Below, one piece after another: positions 31,012 to 40,193 of a stretch of 64,000 nt of DNA (the stretch's first letter is position 1; each line of letters begins with the position of its first letter). Made by a program: the position numbers and the translations under genes. Source of the DNA: Actinomycetota bacterium (GTDB lineage: Bacteria > Actinomycetota > Acidimicrobiia > IMCC26256 > JAENVU01); NCBI GenBank assembly GCA_016870395.1, contig VGBT01000003.1, forward strand, positions 62,001 through 126,000. Reading direction: 5' to 3'. The notes under the pieces were generated by a model, which was not told the DNA's origin, made no database searches, and saw nothing but the letters and a program-made list of their open reading frames with translations.

Positions 31012-32388
31012 TCACACCTCCTCGATGGTGATCGTCACGTGCGGGTCGACGAGCGCCTTGTCGACGAGCGTCGGCCAGATACCCAGCAGCTCGGTCACAC
31101 CTCCGGCCATGCCCCGGCCCATGCCGGTGAGCCCGGCCGGGGGCGCGCTGAGTGCGAGCGGCACCAGCTCGCGGCCGACCGCAGTCGCGGTGCGCTCGTC
31201 GTCGCAGCGCCACGCGACCCGCATCACGCATTCGGACGGCTCCACCCCCTCGGGCAGCGGCGGAACGGTCGGTCCACCGAGCGCACGCACCCCCCATTCC
31301 TCGAAGCACCACTCCTGCACCTCGAGGCCGGCCATCTCCACCCGCTTCGCGAGGATCGCTGCCGTCGCGCGCGCCTTCTCGGGCGCGTCGGGCCACGAGA
31401 ACGCGACCCGGGTCTCACCGGCCCAGCCCGCGTGGTGCGCGAGCAGCGCCTTGTACGTGCCGGTCGCCGGTCGACCGCGCACGCCCGACACCCGCACCCG
31501 ATCACCACCCAGGTCCTCGAAGTGCGCGGACGAGAAGTCGGCGACGACGTCGGGCGCGAAGTAGGCCGCGGGATCGTGCACCTCGTAGAGCAGTTGGTGG
31601 CGAACGGTGTCGACGTCGACGCGCCCACCCGACGCGGCGGGCTTGGTGATCACCGCGGCGCCGTCGGCGTCCACCTCGGCAATGGGATATGGGAGCTTCC
31701 AGGGTTCGGGGATCGTCCACCACTCGCCGGAGAAGTTGCCTCCCGCCACCTGACCCGAGCACTCGAGCAGGTGGCCAACGAGGATCCCCGCGGCGAGACG
31801 GTCCCAGTCGTCGCGCGCCCAGCCGTGCTCGTGGACCAAGGGTCCGAGGAACAACGCCGCGTCGGCGACCCGGCCCGTGATCACGATGTCGGCACCCTGC
31901 GCGAGTGCGTCGGCGATCGGGAACGCGCCGAGGTAGGCGGCGGCGAACAGCGGGTCGGTGCCGAGCGAGTCGCACGGCTCGCCCGTCTCCATGTTCGCGA
32001 GGCCGCCCGCGGTCTCGTCGCGCACGGACCCGAGGCGTGACATGAGGTCGTCGCCGAGCACGGTGGCGATCTTGAGCCCCGACACCCCGAGACGTCTCGC
32101 AGTCTCGACGGCCGCGTGGGCGGCACCGCGGGGGTTGATGCCGCCGGCGTTGGTGATCACCTTCGTGCTGCCGTCGAGCACGGCAGGGATCGCAGCCGCG
32201 AGGTAGCGGGGCAGGTCACGCGTGTAGCCGAGCGACTCGTCGCGGGCGCGATCCTTCTGCAGGATCGCGAGGGTCAGCTCGGCCAGCGCCTCGAGGCACA
32301 GGTAGTCGACACCCTCGGCCAGCAGCCCCTCGACGGCGCGCGGGGTGTCGCCGTAGAACCCCTGCCCGCCCCCGAGCCGGATGCTCAC
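31012..32388 (-). CDS. AtuA-family (acyclic terpene utilisation, DUF1446) protein
   Basis: 458 residues, GTG start. 'IRLGGGQGFYGDTPRAVEGLL' opens the protein; 'KVITNAGGINPRGAA', 'DIVITGRVADAALFLGPLVHEHGW' and 'LVGHLLECSGQVAGGNFSG' are hallmark segments. AtuA was described in Pseudomonas citronellol/geranyl-CoA catabolism, but its reaction is undefined. The usual C-terminal AtuA domain is encoded by the next gene. Amidases and enoyl-CoA enzymes nearby are compatible with a catabolic region, although the classic atu carboxylase genes are absent from the window. Confidence 0.82.
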   Translation of the reverse strand: MSIRLGGGQGFYGDTPRAVEGLLAEGVDYLCLEALAELTLAILQKDRARDESLGYTRDLPRYLAAAIPAVLDGSTKVITNAGGINPRGAAHAAVETARRLGVSGLKIATVLGDDLMSRLGSVRDETAGGLANMETGEPCDSLGTDPLFAAAYLGAFPIADALAQGADIVITGRVADAALFLGPLVHEHGWARDDWDRLAAGILVGHLLECSGQVAGGNFSGEWWTIPEPWKLPYPIAEVDADGAAVITKPAASGGRVDVDTVRHQLLYEVHDPAAYFAPDVVADFSSAHFEDLGGDRVRVSGVRGRPATGTYKALLAHHAGWAGETRVAFSWPDAPEKARATAAILAKRVEMAGLEVQEWCFEEWGVRALGGPTVPPLPEGVEPSECVMRVAWRCDDERTATAVGRELVPLALSAPPAGLTGMGRGMAGGVTELLGIWPTLVDKALVDPHVTITIEEV

Positions 32389-32399
32389 GCCACCTCCCC

Positions 32400-32450
32400 C
32401 CGGGATTGTTCAGGAATGAGCGGATAGCGCTCCTCGGCGCACAAGCCCGG
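32400..32450 (-). repeat. Dispersed hairpin repeat, family 1, copy C
   Basis: GAGCG-GATAG-CGCTC core with outer TTGT/ACAA and GGG/CCC arms. Read on the minus strand it matches the other copies (CTTGTGCG, AGGAGCG, CGCTC, ACAATCCCGGG). It lies 35 bases after the stop of the minus-strand amidase and 12 bases before the AtuA start. Confidence 0.7.
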
Positions 32451-32484
32451 CGTGGATTGGGGCGTGGATCGGGGGACGGAGCGC

Positions 32485-33927
32485 TCAGGCATGAACGGCG
32501 GGGCGGCGGTCGGCCCAGGGAGCCGTGGCCTCGAGCTGGGCCGCCACTCGCAACAACAGGTCTTCGCGCCCCCATGCGGCGACGAGATGGATCCCGATCG
32601 GCATCCCCGAGGCACTGGTTCCCACCGGAACGTTGATCGCCGGCTGGCCGGTGACGTTGAAGAAAGGGGTATAGGGCACGAAGCTCGCGCCCCGCGCGAA
32701 CCCGGCGAGCGGGTCGTTGGGGGTCTGGAGCACTCCGAGCTCGGGCGGCAGCTCACCGAGCGTCGGGGTCAGGAGCAGGTCCCACCCGTCGACCTCCCAC
32801 CACTTGGCCAACCTGCGGGTCGCGGTCTGCATCGCGAACTGCGCGTCCATCAGCGTGACGGCCGTCTCCTCGCGTCCTCGTTCGGCGAGGTACCAGGTCA
32901 ACGGCTCGACGTCGTCGGCGGTGAGCTCGCGCCCGATGAGCCGGCCTGCGCGAGCGAGGTTGGACGCGGCCATCCCGTTCCACATCGCGAGGAACGCGCC
33001 CGTAATGTCGCGCTCGGCCAGCACGTCGGGGTGTGCGGGCTCCACGTGGTGCCCGGCCGCCTCGAGCAGCCGGCCGGCGTGCTCGGTTGCGGCGACGCAG
33101 TCGGGCGCGACCGGCTTGCCCGTCGCGGGGACGGTGGTGCACAGGCCGATGCGGAGCCGGCCGGGATCCGCGCCGACCTCGTCGCGATACGGCCGGGTCG
33201 GGATGGGTGCGACGACCGCGTCACCCGGTTCCGGTCCCGCGACCGCGTCGAGCAACGCGGCGCAGTCGCGCACCGAGCGTGTCAGGGCGAACTGCACCGA
33301 GAGCGGTCGGGCGATCTCACCGCTCGGCGAGACGGAGATGCGCCCGCGCGACGTCTTGAGGCCGACGAGCCCGCAGCACGACGCGGGGATGCGTATGGAG
33401 CCGCCGCCGTCGGACGCGTGAGCGAACGGCACGATCCCTGCCGCAACCGCGGCCGCAGAGCCGCCGCTCGACCCGCCTGGTGTCCGGGTGGGGTCCCAGG
33501 GGTTGCGGGTCGGGCCGTACGCGAGTGGCTCCGTCGTCGGCATGATGCCGAGCTCGGGCGTGTTGGTGCGGGCGATCGTGACGAGTCCGGCGTTACGGAA
33601 GCGCTGCGCGAGGGCGGTCGTGTGCGGCGCACGGAAGTCGGCATCCTTGAGCGCCCGCATGCCGTCGTGCCAGGGTTCGCCTTCGTACCCGCAGGTGAGG
33701 TCCTTGAACAGGAACGGTACGCCGCAAAACGGGCCCGCGGGCAACGCGGCGCTCGCAGCCTCCTCCCGGCCGCGGTCGTAGCGCTCGGTGGTGAGCGCGT
33801 TGAGCCGGGGCTGGGTCGCCTCCGCCCGGGCGATGGCCGCTTCGACCAGCTCGGTGGGCGTCGCCTCCCCGCGCCGGACGAGCTCGGCCTGCGCGGTCGC
33901 GTCGAGCGTGGCGAGATCGTCGGTCAT
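32485..33927 (-). CDS. Amidase-signature family amidase (tandem copy 2)
   Basis: 480 residues. The Ser-cisSer-Lys triad is K75 ('FLFKDL'), S153 in 'GGSSGGS' and S177 in '[10 protein letters not shown]'. It hydrolyses an amide bond; closest in style to aryl-/aliphatic amidases or 6-aminohexanoate hydrolase-like enzymes. ATG 33927 is chosen because '[16 protein letters not shown]' aligns with the start of the upstream paralogue. The gene begins 10 bases after the stop of that paralogue, so the two form an operon. Substrate unknown. Confidence 0.88.
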   Translation of the reverse strand: MTDDLATLDATAQAELVRRGEATPTELVEAAIARAEATQPRLNALTTERYDRGREEAASAALPAGPFCGVPFLFKDLTCGYEGEPWHDGMRALKDADFRAPHTTALAQRFRNAGLVTIARTNTPELGIMPTTEPLAYGPTRNPWDPTRTPGGSSGGSAAAVAAGIVPFAHASDGGGSIRIPASCCGLVGLKTSRGRISVSPSGEIARPLSVQFALTRSVRDCAALLDAVAGPEPGDAVVAPIPTRPYRDEVGADPGRLRIGLCTTVPATGKPVAPDCVAATEHAGRLLEAAGHHVEPAHPDVLAERDITGAFLAMWNGMAASNLARAGRLIGRELTADDVEPLTWYLAERGREETAVTLMDAQFAMQTATRRLAKWWEVDGWDLLLTPTLGELPPELGVLQTPNDPLAGFARGASFVPYTPFFNVTGQPAINVPVGTSASGMPIGIHLVAAWGREDLLLRVAAQLEATAPWADRRPAVHA

Positions 33928-33937
33928 GACGTCACCC

Positions 33938-35380
33938 TCACGCTGCGAACACCGGCGGGCGGCGTTCGGCCCACGGGTGGGCCGCTTCGAGTTGGGCCGC
34001 AACCCGGAGCAGCACGTCCTCGCGGCACGCCGCCGCGACGAGCTGTACGCCGATTGGCAGCCCCGATGCCGAATGGTAGAGCGGCAACGAGATCGCAGGC
34101 TGGCCGGTCACGTTGAACGCGGCCGTGAACGCCGCGTACGGCGTCTGCCGCGCGGTCGCCAGGAACGGGTCGCCGTCGGTCGGGTTGAGGAAGCCGAGCC
34201 GCGCCGGCGGTGCGCCGAGGGTGGGTGTGAGGAGCAGGTCGAAGCTCCCTCCGTGCCACCACTGCAGCACCCGGCGGGTCCAGGCTTGCGCGGTTTGGAG
34301 CGTCTGGGCGTAGGCGAGCGCGGTGACCGAGCGGCCCATCTCCGCGAGCGCCCACGTGCCCGGCTCGACGTCCTCCGCGGTGATCGGTCGTCCGACGATT
34401 CGTGCCAGCTCCTCCACGTCGACGAGCGTGTTGGTCGCGAGCACGTTGACGAACAGCTCGAGCAGCTCGGTCTCCTCGAGCGCCGCGGGAGAGGCCGGCT
34501 CCACCGAGTGGCCCAGTGCCTCCAACATCCGCGCGGCCTCCTCGGCGGCGACCACGCACTCCTCGTCGACCTCGGCCATCGCCGCCGGCGCGGTGGTGCG
34601 CAGCCCGATCCGCAGCCGGCCCGGTGGCGTCCCCACCTCCGCGAGGAAGGGTCGTGCGGGAGGCGGCGCGGTGTAGGGGTCGCCCGGCATCTCACCGCTC
34701 ACCGCATCGAGCACCGCGGCGCAGTCGCGCACCGAGCGCGTGACCACGTGTCGCGCGACGAGCCCGTTCCACGACTCGCCCTCGTGTGGGCCGAGCGACG
34801 TACGCCCGCGGGTCGGCTTGAGCCCGACGAGCCCGCACTCGCTGGCCGGGATGCGGATCGAGCCGCCGCCGTCGCCCGCGTGTGCGACCGGGACCATGCC
34901 ACTCGCCACCGCGGCGGCCGACCCGCCGCTCGACCCGCCGGTGCTGTGATCGGTGTCCCAGGGATTGCGGGTGGGGCCGTAGGCGTGGGGCTCGGTGGTC
35001 GCCTGCAGACCGAACTCCGGTGTGTTCGTCTTGCCGATGACCACGAACCCGGCCTGCTCGAGCCTTGCGAAGAGGTACGAGTCCTCGGTGCCGACGTGGC
35101 CGATTTGCTTGAGGAGCTCGTTGCCGAGATGCAGTGGCGCGCCGGCGAGCTCCCCGTCGAGGTCCTTCACCACGATGGGAACCCCGGCGAACGGGCCCTC
35201 GAGCGGTTTGCGGGCTGTCGTGTGCCCCCGCTCGAACAGCGGGTGGATCACCGCGTTCAGCTCGGGGTTGCACTTCTCGACCCGGGTGATGGCGGCGTCG
35301 ACGAGCTCAAGCGGGCTCAGATCGCCGTCGCGCACGAGCTCGGCCTGGGCGGTCGCGTCGAGGGTTGCGAAATCAGTCAT
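33938..35380 (-). CDS. Amidase-signature family amidase (tandem copy 1)
   Basis: 480 residues, the same length as its downstream paralogue. The triad is K72 ('IVVKDL'), S150 in 'GGSSGGS' and S174 in '[10 protein letters not shown]'. The long frame continues upstream but ATG 35380 follows TACGGT by 7 bases and starts the family homology. The shared '[13 protein letters not shown]' N-termini and 'FNVTGQPAI' segments show tandem duplication followed by divergence, perhaps to split substrate range. Confidence 0.88.
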   Translation of the reverse strand: MTDFATLDATAQAELVRDGDLSPLELVDAAITRVEKCNPELNAVIHPLFERGHTTARKPLEGPFAGVPIVVKDLDGELAGAPLHLGNELLKQIGHVGTEDSYLFARLEQAGFVVIGKTNTPEFGLQATTEPHAYGPTRNPWDTDHSTGGSSGGSAAAVASGMVPVAHAGDGGGSIRIPASECGLVGLKPTRGRTSLGPHEGESWNGLVARHVVTRSVRDCAAVLDAVSGEMPGDPYTAPPPARPFLAEVGTPPGRLRIGLRTTAPAAMAEVDEECVVAAEEAARMLEALGHSVEPASPAALEETELLELFVNVLATNTLVDVEELARIVGRPITAEDVEPGTWALAEMGRSVTALAYAQTLQTAQAWTRRVLQWWHGGSFDLLLTPTLGAPPARLGFLNPTDGDPFLATARQTPYAAFTAAFNVTGQPAISLPLYHSASGLPIGVQLVAAACREDVLLRVAAQLEAAHPWAERRPPVFAA

Positions 35381-35387
35381 GGCGCAA

Positions 35388-35393
35388 ACCGTA
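35388..35393 (-). promoter_or_regulatory. -10 box of the amidase pair
   Basis: TACGGT on the minus strand 7 bases before ATG 35380. Confidence 0.45.
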
Positions 35394-35439
35394 GGCGGCG
35401 CGATCGCGGCAGGTCGACTGGGGTCGACCATCGTCGGGT

Positions 35440-35445
35440 TAGGTT
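35440..35445 (+). promoter_or_regulatory. -10 box of the membrane protein at 35453
   Basis: TAGGTT 7 bases before ATG 35453; leaderless arrangement. Confidence 0.45.
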
Positions 35446-35452
35446 CCCCGCC

Positions 35453-36208
35453 ATGACGGCGGAGCCTGAGCCGACGCGAGGTGCCGAGCCGGGGCCGTTG
35501 CTCCTGCGCGAACTGGTGCGCACCTCGGCGCGCGTCTACCGCCGCCGGTTCAAGGCGGTGGCCGGCACCGCGGCCGTGATCTTCGCGGTCGTCGCGATGG
35601 TCGATGCGCTCGTCGACACGCTGCTCGACTTCCCTGACCGCAGTACCGTGGTCAGCCTGCTGTTCCTCGCCGCCACGAGCGTGAGCGCGCTGGGCTCGAC
35701 CTTCTACGCCGGCCTCATCGACGAGGTCGTCGGCGGCGAGCTCGACGACCGCCCGACCCCGCGGTTCCGCTACGTCGTCCGTGACCTCCCCTGGCTCCGG
35801 CTGCTCGTCGCCGACTTCGTGATCTCGGTCATCGTGCTCGTGACCGGCGCCGGCTTCGTGGTCGTGGGCCTGGTGGCGTTCACGTTCGTGTGCCTGGTCG
35901 GCCCGATCATCAACATCGAGCGCCACAGCCCATGGCACGCGTTCCGCCGTTCGACGCGACTGGTCGCGCCGCACTTCGCGCTGACGCTCGTGTTCATCAC
36001 GATGCCCGTGCTCGTCGAGCACGCGATCGTGCACGCGCTCCAGGCCCAGGTCGGGCTGGACGCCTGGGTCGAGCTCGTCGGGCTGCATGCGGTGCTCGGC
36101 ATCGCGATCGGCTCTGTCGTCGGGCTCAACGAGACGGTGCTCGCGTACGCGCTGATCATCCGTGACCACGTACGCACGTCGGCAACGCGCGGCTCACCAG
36201 CCCCGTAG
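35453..36208 (+). CDS. Polytopic membrane protein of unknown function
   Basis: 251 residues. After a 30-residue cytoplasmic start it has about six hydrophobic helices, with a characteristic 'FYAGLIDEVVGGELDDRPTPRF' loop and 'INIERHSPWHAFRRSTRLV' before the last helices. The layout resembles glycerophosphoryl-diester-phosphodiesterase-associated (DUF-type, YciC-like) membrane proteins with repeated 'VxxFRRSxxLV' turns, but this is not certain. Divergent from the amidases; its end overlaps the convergent PLP enzyme by 15 bases. Confidence 0.6.
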   Translation: MTAEPEPTRGAEPGPLLLRELVRTSARVYRRRFKAVAGTAAVIFAVVAMVDALVDTLLDFPDRSTVVSLLFLAATSVSALGSTFYAGLIDEVVGGELDDRPTPRFRYVVRDLPWLRLLVADFVISVIVLVTGAGFVVVGLVAFTFVCLVGPIINIERHSPWHAFRRSTRLVAPHFALTLVFITMPVLVEHAIVHALQAQVGLDAWVELVGLHAVLGIAIGSVVGLNETVLAYALIIRDHVRTSATRGSPAP

Positions 36209-37186
36209 GTCCACCGGCCAGACGTCGGTGACGTGCTCCCCGTCGATCACGTGCATGCGGTCGTGATAGGCGACGGTCGGGTCGACGTGGGCCGGCCACA
36301 CGCGAATCCGGTCTCCGACGCGGACCGGCTCGTCGGGTCTGAACGTGAGGTGCTCGTCGGAGACGAGCCACACCTCGCCACCGTCGATCTCCGGGTCACC
36401 GTGGTCCATCCCGAGCGCCTTGAGCCCGCAGTCGACGACGGCGTGGCGTGCCGAGACGCTGATCACGGTCGTCTCCAACCAGAGCGCGGGTCGGAACGCC
36501 GGGATCATCGGAGCGAAGGCCGTGTCCATGAGCGCGTAGGAGCCGGCCTGGATCTCGGTGGCCCACTCGTTGAGGTCGTAGGTGCCGGTGGCGCCCGCCG
36601 AGACGACCTCGCCGCCGACGCTGCGGTGCGCTTCGAGCAGGAGCTCCATGGCCGCCTCGGTGGCACGGCGGCGCTCGTCGCGATCGGCGAACAGGTACAC
36701 GTGTCCCTCGTAGCCCATGACGCCGCGGACCTCGAGACCGAGGGCACGGGCCTCATCCGCAAGACGTGGTGCGTCGGCCGGCGCACAGCCGCAGCGGGGG
36801 AGGCCGACGTCGACATCGACCAGCACTTCGCGAATGCCGTTGCGCGCCGCGGCCGCGATGGTCGCCGACGAGTCGACCGCAACGGTGACCCGCCCTTCGC
36901 AGTCGCTCATCGCCCGCAGGCGCGTGTCGTCGACCGTCTCGTTCGCGAGGAGCAGATCGTCGCCGAGCCCTGCGGCCGCCATGCCGACGATCTCCCGCGG
37001 GGTCGCGCAACTGAACGCCCGGTGGCCGAGCTCGGCCTGTCGTTGCGCCAGCACCGTCGTCTTGTGCGCCTTGACGTGGGGGCGGCAACGCGCACCGGGC
37101 AACGTGACGGCCATGTGGGCCAGATTCGCGCCAAGGGTCGCAGCGTCGACGACGAGTGCCGGAGTGGGGAGCTGGTGGCGGTTCAC
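36194..37186 (-). CDS. D-threonine aldolase-like / alanine racemase N-terminal domain PLP enzyme
   Basis: 330 residues, GTG start at 37186, because family homology begins at 'HQLPTPALVVD'. The PLP lysine is K39 in 'RPHVKAHKT'. The C-terminal metal site reads 'WPAHVDPTVAYHD', with His-x-Asp as in D-threonine aldolases rather than the His-x-Cys of D-serine dehydratases. Predicted metal-activated retro-aldol cleavage of D-threonine or another beta-hydroxy-D-amino acid. Its 5' end lies close to the start of the DUF2510 gene on the opposite strand. Confidence 0.8.
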   Translation of the reverse strand: MNRHQLPTPALVVDAATLGANLAHMAVTLPGARCRPHVKAHKTTVLAQRQAELGHRAFSCATPREIVGMAAAGLGDDLLLANETVDDTRLRAMSDCEGRVTVAVDSSATIAAAARNGIREVLVDVDVGLPRCGCAPADAPRLADEARALGLEVRGVMGYEGHVYLFADRDERRRATEAAMELLLEAHRSVGGEVVSAGATGTYDLNEWATEIQAGSYALMDTAFAPMIPAFRPALWLETTVISVSARHAVVDCGLKALGMDHGDPEIDGGEVWLVSDEHLTFRPDEPVRVGDRIRVWPAHVDPTVAYHDRMHVIDGEHVTDVWPVDLRGW

Positions 37187-37254
37187 GGCCGGGATGGGGG
37201 CCCGGCGCGGGCCCCGAGGCCGAGGAGGGGGTCCATCTGCGCGAGCATGGCACC

Positions 37255-37263
37255 CGAGAGGAG
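37255..37263 (+). promoter_or_regulatory. Strong ribosome binding site deciding a TTG start
   Basis: GAGAGGAG at 37256-37263 lies 5 bases before TTG 37269. No ATG or GTG in frame is near, so the site supports TTG initiation. Confidence 0.6.
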
Positions 37264-37268
37264 CGGCG

Positions 37269-38198
37269 TTGAGCGGCGAGGAGAGGGCACCGGGTTGGTA
37301 CGCCGACCCCTGGGGCACCCAGGGGGAGCGGTACTACGACGGCACCGCCTGGGCGCGCACGACCCGACGCCCCGGCGGGCTCGACGACGCCCCCGATCGC
37401 CAGACCGCCCCGGCTCAGGCGCTCGCGGCGACCGGCGGCGAGGTGGGCGCCGGACAGGCCGCCGGGGCGTCGGGTCGTGCCCAGGTGCCCGTCGTCCCGC
37501 CCGGATGGCACCCCGACCCGTGGGGGACCGCGGCGCTGCGCTGGTGGGACGGCACCCGCTGGACCGGCCACGTGAGCGGAGTGGTCACGGTGCCGAGCCC
37601 GACCAGCGAGCGCGAGGCCTCACGTTGGGCACGGTTGGCGATGTTGTGGGCCGGCCCGGCGCTGGGCCTCTACGCGATCTCGAGCGCGTTCCAGGCCATC
37701 TGGATCGCTGAGCACTGGGAGGAGATCTCGAACGACGGCGGTCGCATCCCGGACGGCGCGAGCACGTTCGCCTCCACCATGGGTCAGCTCGCGTTCCTGG
37801 CTCTCGGCGCGGCGGCCGTCATGTTCCTGATGTGGTTCTACCGCTCGGCCGCGTTCGCGGCGGCGAGCGGCCTCCCGGCGCGGCGGCGCAAGGGACTTGC
37901 CGTGGCTTCGTTCGTCATTCCGGTCGTCAACCTATGGTGGCCCTACCAGTCGACGTGTGACCTCCTGCCACAGGGTCACCCGGCGCGTCGGAAGGTGCTG
38001 CGCTGGTGGCTCTTGTGCCTGGGCTCGGCGGTGGCTGGGCTCGCGATCGTCGGCAGCGCGTTTGTCGACGACACGGTGCTGGCCGCCACGACGGCCGTGA
38101 CGGTGGGCCTGGCGCTGTTCGCCGCCGTCGCTGCCAGAGACATGATCGTCTCGGTGGTCGCTGCGCACGGCGAGCTGTTGGTGCCGACGCGCATTTGA
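37269..38198 (+). CDS. DUF2510 tandem-repeat, DUF4328-like membrane protein
   Basis: 309 residues. Two DUF2510 modules at the front, 'APGWYADPWGTQGERYYDGTAW' and 'PPGWHPDPWGTAALRWWDGTRW' (about 7-30 and 76-100), are separated by an Ala/Gly-rich linker. The rest has about five helices and 'GLAVASFVIPVVNLWWPYQS', typical of DUF4328. These modules are common in actinobacterial membrane proteins, with unknown role. The start is TTG, supported by the strong Shine-Dalgarno sequence. Convergent with the enoyl-CoA hydratase; the stops nearly touch. Confidence 0.78.
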   Translation: MSGEERAPGWYADPWGTQGERYYDGTAWARTTRRPGGLDDAPDRQTAPAQALAATGGEVGAGQAAGASGRAQVPVVPPGWHPDPWGTAALRWWDGTRWTGHVSGVVTVPSPTSEREASRWARLAMLWAGPALGLYAISSAFQAIWIAEHWEEISNDGGRIPDGASTFASTMGQLAFLALGAAAVMFLMWFYRSAAFAAASGLPARRRKGLAVASFVIPVVNLWWPYQSTCDLLPQGHPARRKVLRWWLLCLGSAVAGLAIVGSAFVDDTVLAATTAVTVGLALFAAVAARDMIVSVVAAHGELLVPTRI

Positions 38199-38201
38199 CG
38201 G

Positions 38202-38969
38202 CTACCTACCGGTCCAGCGCGGCGCTCGCTTCTCCGCGAACGCCACGGCTCCCTCGATCGAGTCCTTCGACGCGAACACCTCGTTCGCGAGCTCGTAGTT
38301 GCGCGGCCACGCGTCCTCTTCACTGAGCTCACCGGCCTCGCGCACCATCTGCAGCGAGTTGCGCACGGCGAGCGGTCCGTTCACCGCGATGCGGTCGGCA
38401 AAGGCGATTGCCTCCTGCATCAACCGGTCGGGGGGTACGACCAGGTTGACCAGTCCCAGCTCGTGGGCGCGGCGGGCGTCGATCGGGTCGCCGGTGATCG
38501 CGATCTCGGTCGCGATGGCGAGCGGGATCCGCTTGGGCAGGCGTAAGAGACCGCCCGCGGCGGCGAAGAGGCCCCGCTTGGCCTCGGGGAGTCCGAACGT
38601 CGCGTGGTCGGCCGCGACCACGAGGTCGCAGGCCAGCATGATCTCGAAGCCGCCCGCGAGCGCCGGCCCGTTGACCGCGGCGATGAGCGGCTTGGGGAAC
38701 GCGCGGCGGATGAGGCCCGCGAAGTTGCCGCGCTCGGTTGCCATCTCGGCCCCGCGACCCTGGGCGATGAGTTTGAGGTCGGCGCCGGCGCTGAACGTCG
38801 GGCCCGCGCCGGTGACGATGACCGCCTGTACCGTGTCGTCGGCCTCGAAGCCGTCGAGCGCGGCTTCCACGCCCTGGGCCAGATCCGCGTTGACGGCGTT
38901 GCGCGCCTCGGGACGGTTGAGGGTGAGGATCCCCACGCCACCTCGCTGCTCGGTCAGGACCGCGGCCAT
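38202..38969 (-). CDS. Enoyl-CoA hydratase/isomerase (crotonase) family protein
   Basis: 255 residues. The oxyanion-hole segments are 'TFSAGADLKLIAQG' and 'NGPALAGGFEIMLACDLVVAA'. The usual catalytic Glu region reads 'FGLPEAKRGLFAAAGGLLRLP', retaining the later acidic residue. Predicted hydration or isomerisation of enoyl-CoA in fatty acid or side-chain beta-oxidation. The ATG has GGGAG about 9 bases upstream; the frame is open further upstream but without homology. Confidence 0.88.
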   Translation of the reverse strand: MAAVLTEQRGGVGILTLNRPEARNAVNADLAQGVEAALDGFEADDTVQAVIVTGAGPTFSAGADLKLIAQGRGAEMATERGNFAGLIRRAFPKPLIAAVNGPALAGGFEIMLACDLVVAADHATFGLPEAKRGLFAAAGGLLRLPKRIPLAIATEIAITGDPIDARRAHELGLVNLVVPPDRLMQEAIAFADRIAVNGPLAVRNSLQMVREAGELSEEDAWPRNYELANEVFASKDSIEGAVAFAEKRAPRWTGR

Positions 38970-39009
38970 GTGCTGTGCTCCCTTGTCGGAGGAGTGGAGG
39001 CTCCGGAGA

Positions 39010-40163
39010 CTAGGGCGCTTCGACGGCGCCTGCCGCTTCGCCGTGAAACGCGGCCGGGAGTGCGTCGAGCGCGTCGGCGAAGCGAGGCCGTACGGCTCGG
39101 GCGACGAGCAGAACCGCGAGCATCCGCGACGCGGCCGCCACTGTGGTCTCCCGGAGGCCGACCGCGTGGGCCAGGGGTCCCTGGATCGCCAGCCCGACCG
39201 GATAGAGGACACCGAGGATCACGATGAGCAAGGACAGCACGCGGCCGCGAACCGCCGCGGGCGCCCGGAGCTGGGAGATGCTCGTGAAACTCGACACCGC
39301 GCCGAGGTAGAGGAACCCTACGACGGCGACCGCGAGGCACGCGAGGAGGAGGGTCGGCATCAGCGCGTACACGACGAGGGCGGGAGGAAGACCCCAGAGC
39401 ACGAAGAGCAGGACTCGCCTGCTGGGGAAGTGTGTGGCGAGCGGACCGAGCGAGAGTGCCATCGCCACCGCCCCGACGCCCTGGGCCCTGACGGGCGCCG
39501 CCGTGGCGTTGGCGCCCGCGTCGAACACGAGCTGTGGCATCGCCGGGATCAGCCCGATGAACGGCGCGGCGAAGAAGGTGTTGCACAACAGGTAGCCGAC
39601 GACGACTCGTAGCCCCGGGTCACGGCGCGTGTACACGACGCCGTTTCGGAACGCGCCAGCAGCGAGGTGCGGTCGTGGGGCGCGGGCGGAGGCAGTTGCA
39701 GCCCGGCCACCACCGCGATGACTGCGAAGCAGCTGAGGGCGTTCGATCCGAACGCCCAGGCGTAGCCGCCGATCCCGATGACGCCGCCCGCCAGTGCGGG
39801 ACCGATCACGCGGCCCAGGTTCCACTGCGCGGACGACAGCGCGACCTCGCCGACGAGGTCCTCCTCGGGCACGAGGTCGGGGAGCAGCGTCTCGGTGAAG
39901 GTCGTGCCGAGCAGGAGCGGTGGACGAGAGAGCCAATCGGCCAGGACGCCGCCGAACCGTGAGACCAACCCACTCGGCAGGAACCCGGCAGCCGCGGCCA
40001 GAACGGTCCAGCCGCTGTTGCCCGTCCGTGCGGTGACGAGGATGCCCACTCCCACGGTCTTCATCCACGTGCCGATGTTCGACACGAACGCGCCCGTCCA
40101 GAGCATGGCGGACTTCGGTGTCGAGACGGCGCGAAGGAGCGGTTCAGGGTGCTGCCAGCGCAT
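39010..40163 (-). pseudogene. MFS_3-type exporter gene, frameshifted and internally shortened
   Basis: From ATG 40163 the first part reads 'MLWTGAFVSNIGTWMKTVGV' through 'WNLGRVIGPALAGG' to 'PPPAPHDRTSLLAR'. Near 39655-39660 homology jumps to another frame with 'GAFRNGVVYTRRDPGLRVV' and continues to the stop at 39010. Restoring one G in the CTGCTGG run would rejoin the frames. In addition, 'ADWLSRPPLLLGTTF' runs directly into 'TETLLPDLVPEEDL', where related proteins have about 60 more residues (two helices), so an in-frame deletion is also likely. Closest intact relative in the window is 11526-12812. Confidence 0.7.
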
Positions 40164-40193
40164 CGCCCGCCTTTGCGATAACAATCTGGCGGG

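Noticed and set aside
32485-35380. Amidase pair as additional gatA genes
   Set aside because: They carry the amidase triad but differ from GatA around the tRNA/GatB-facing segments, and a true gatA sits within gatCAB.
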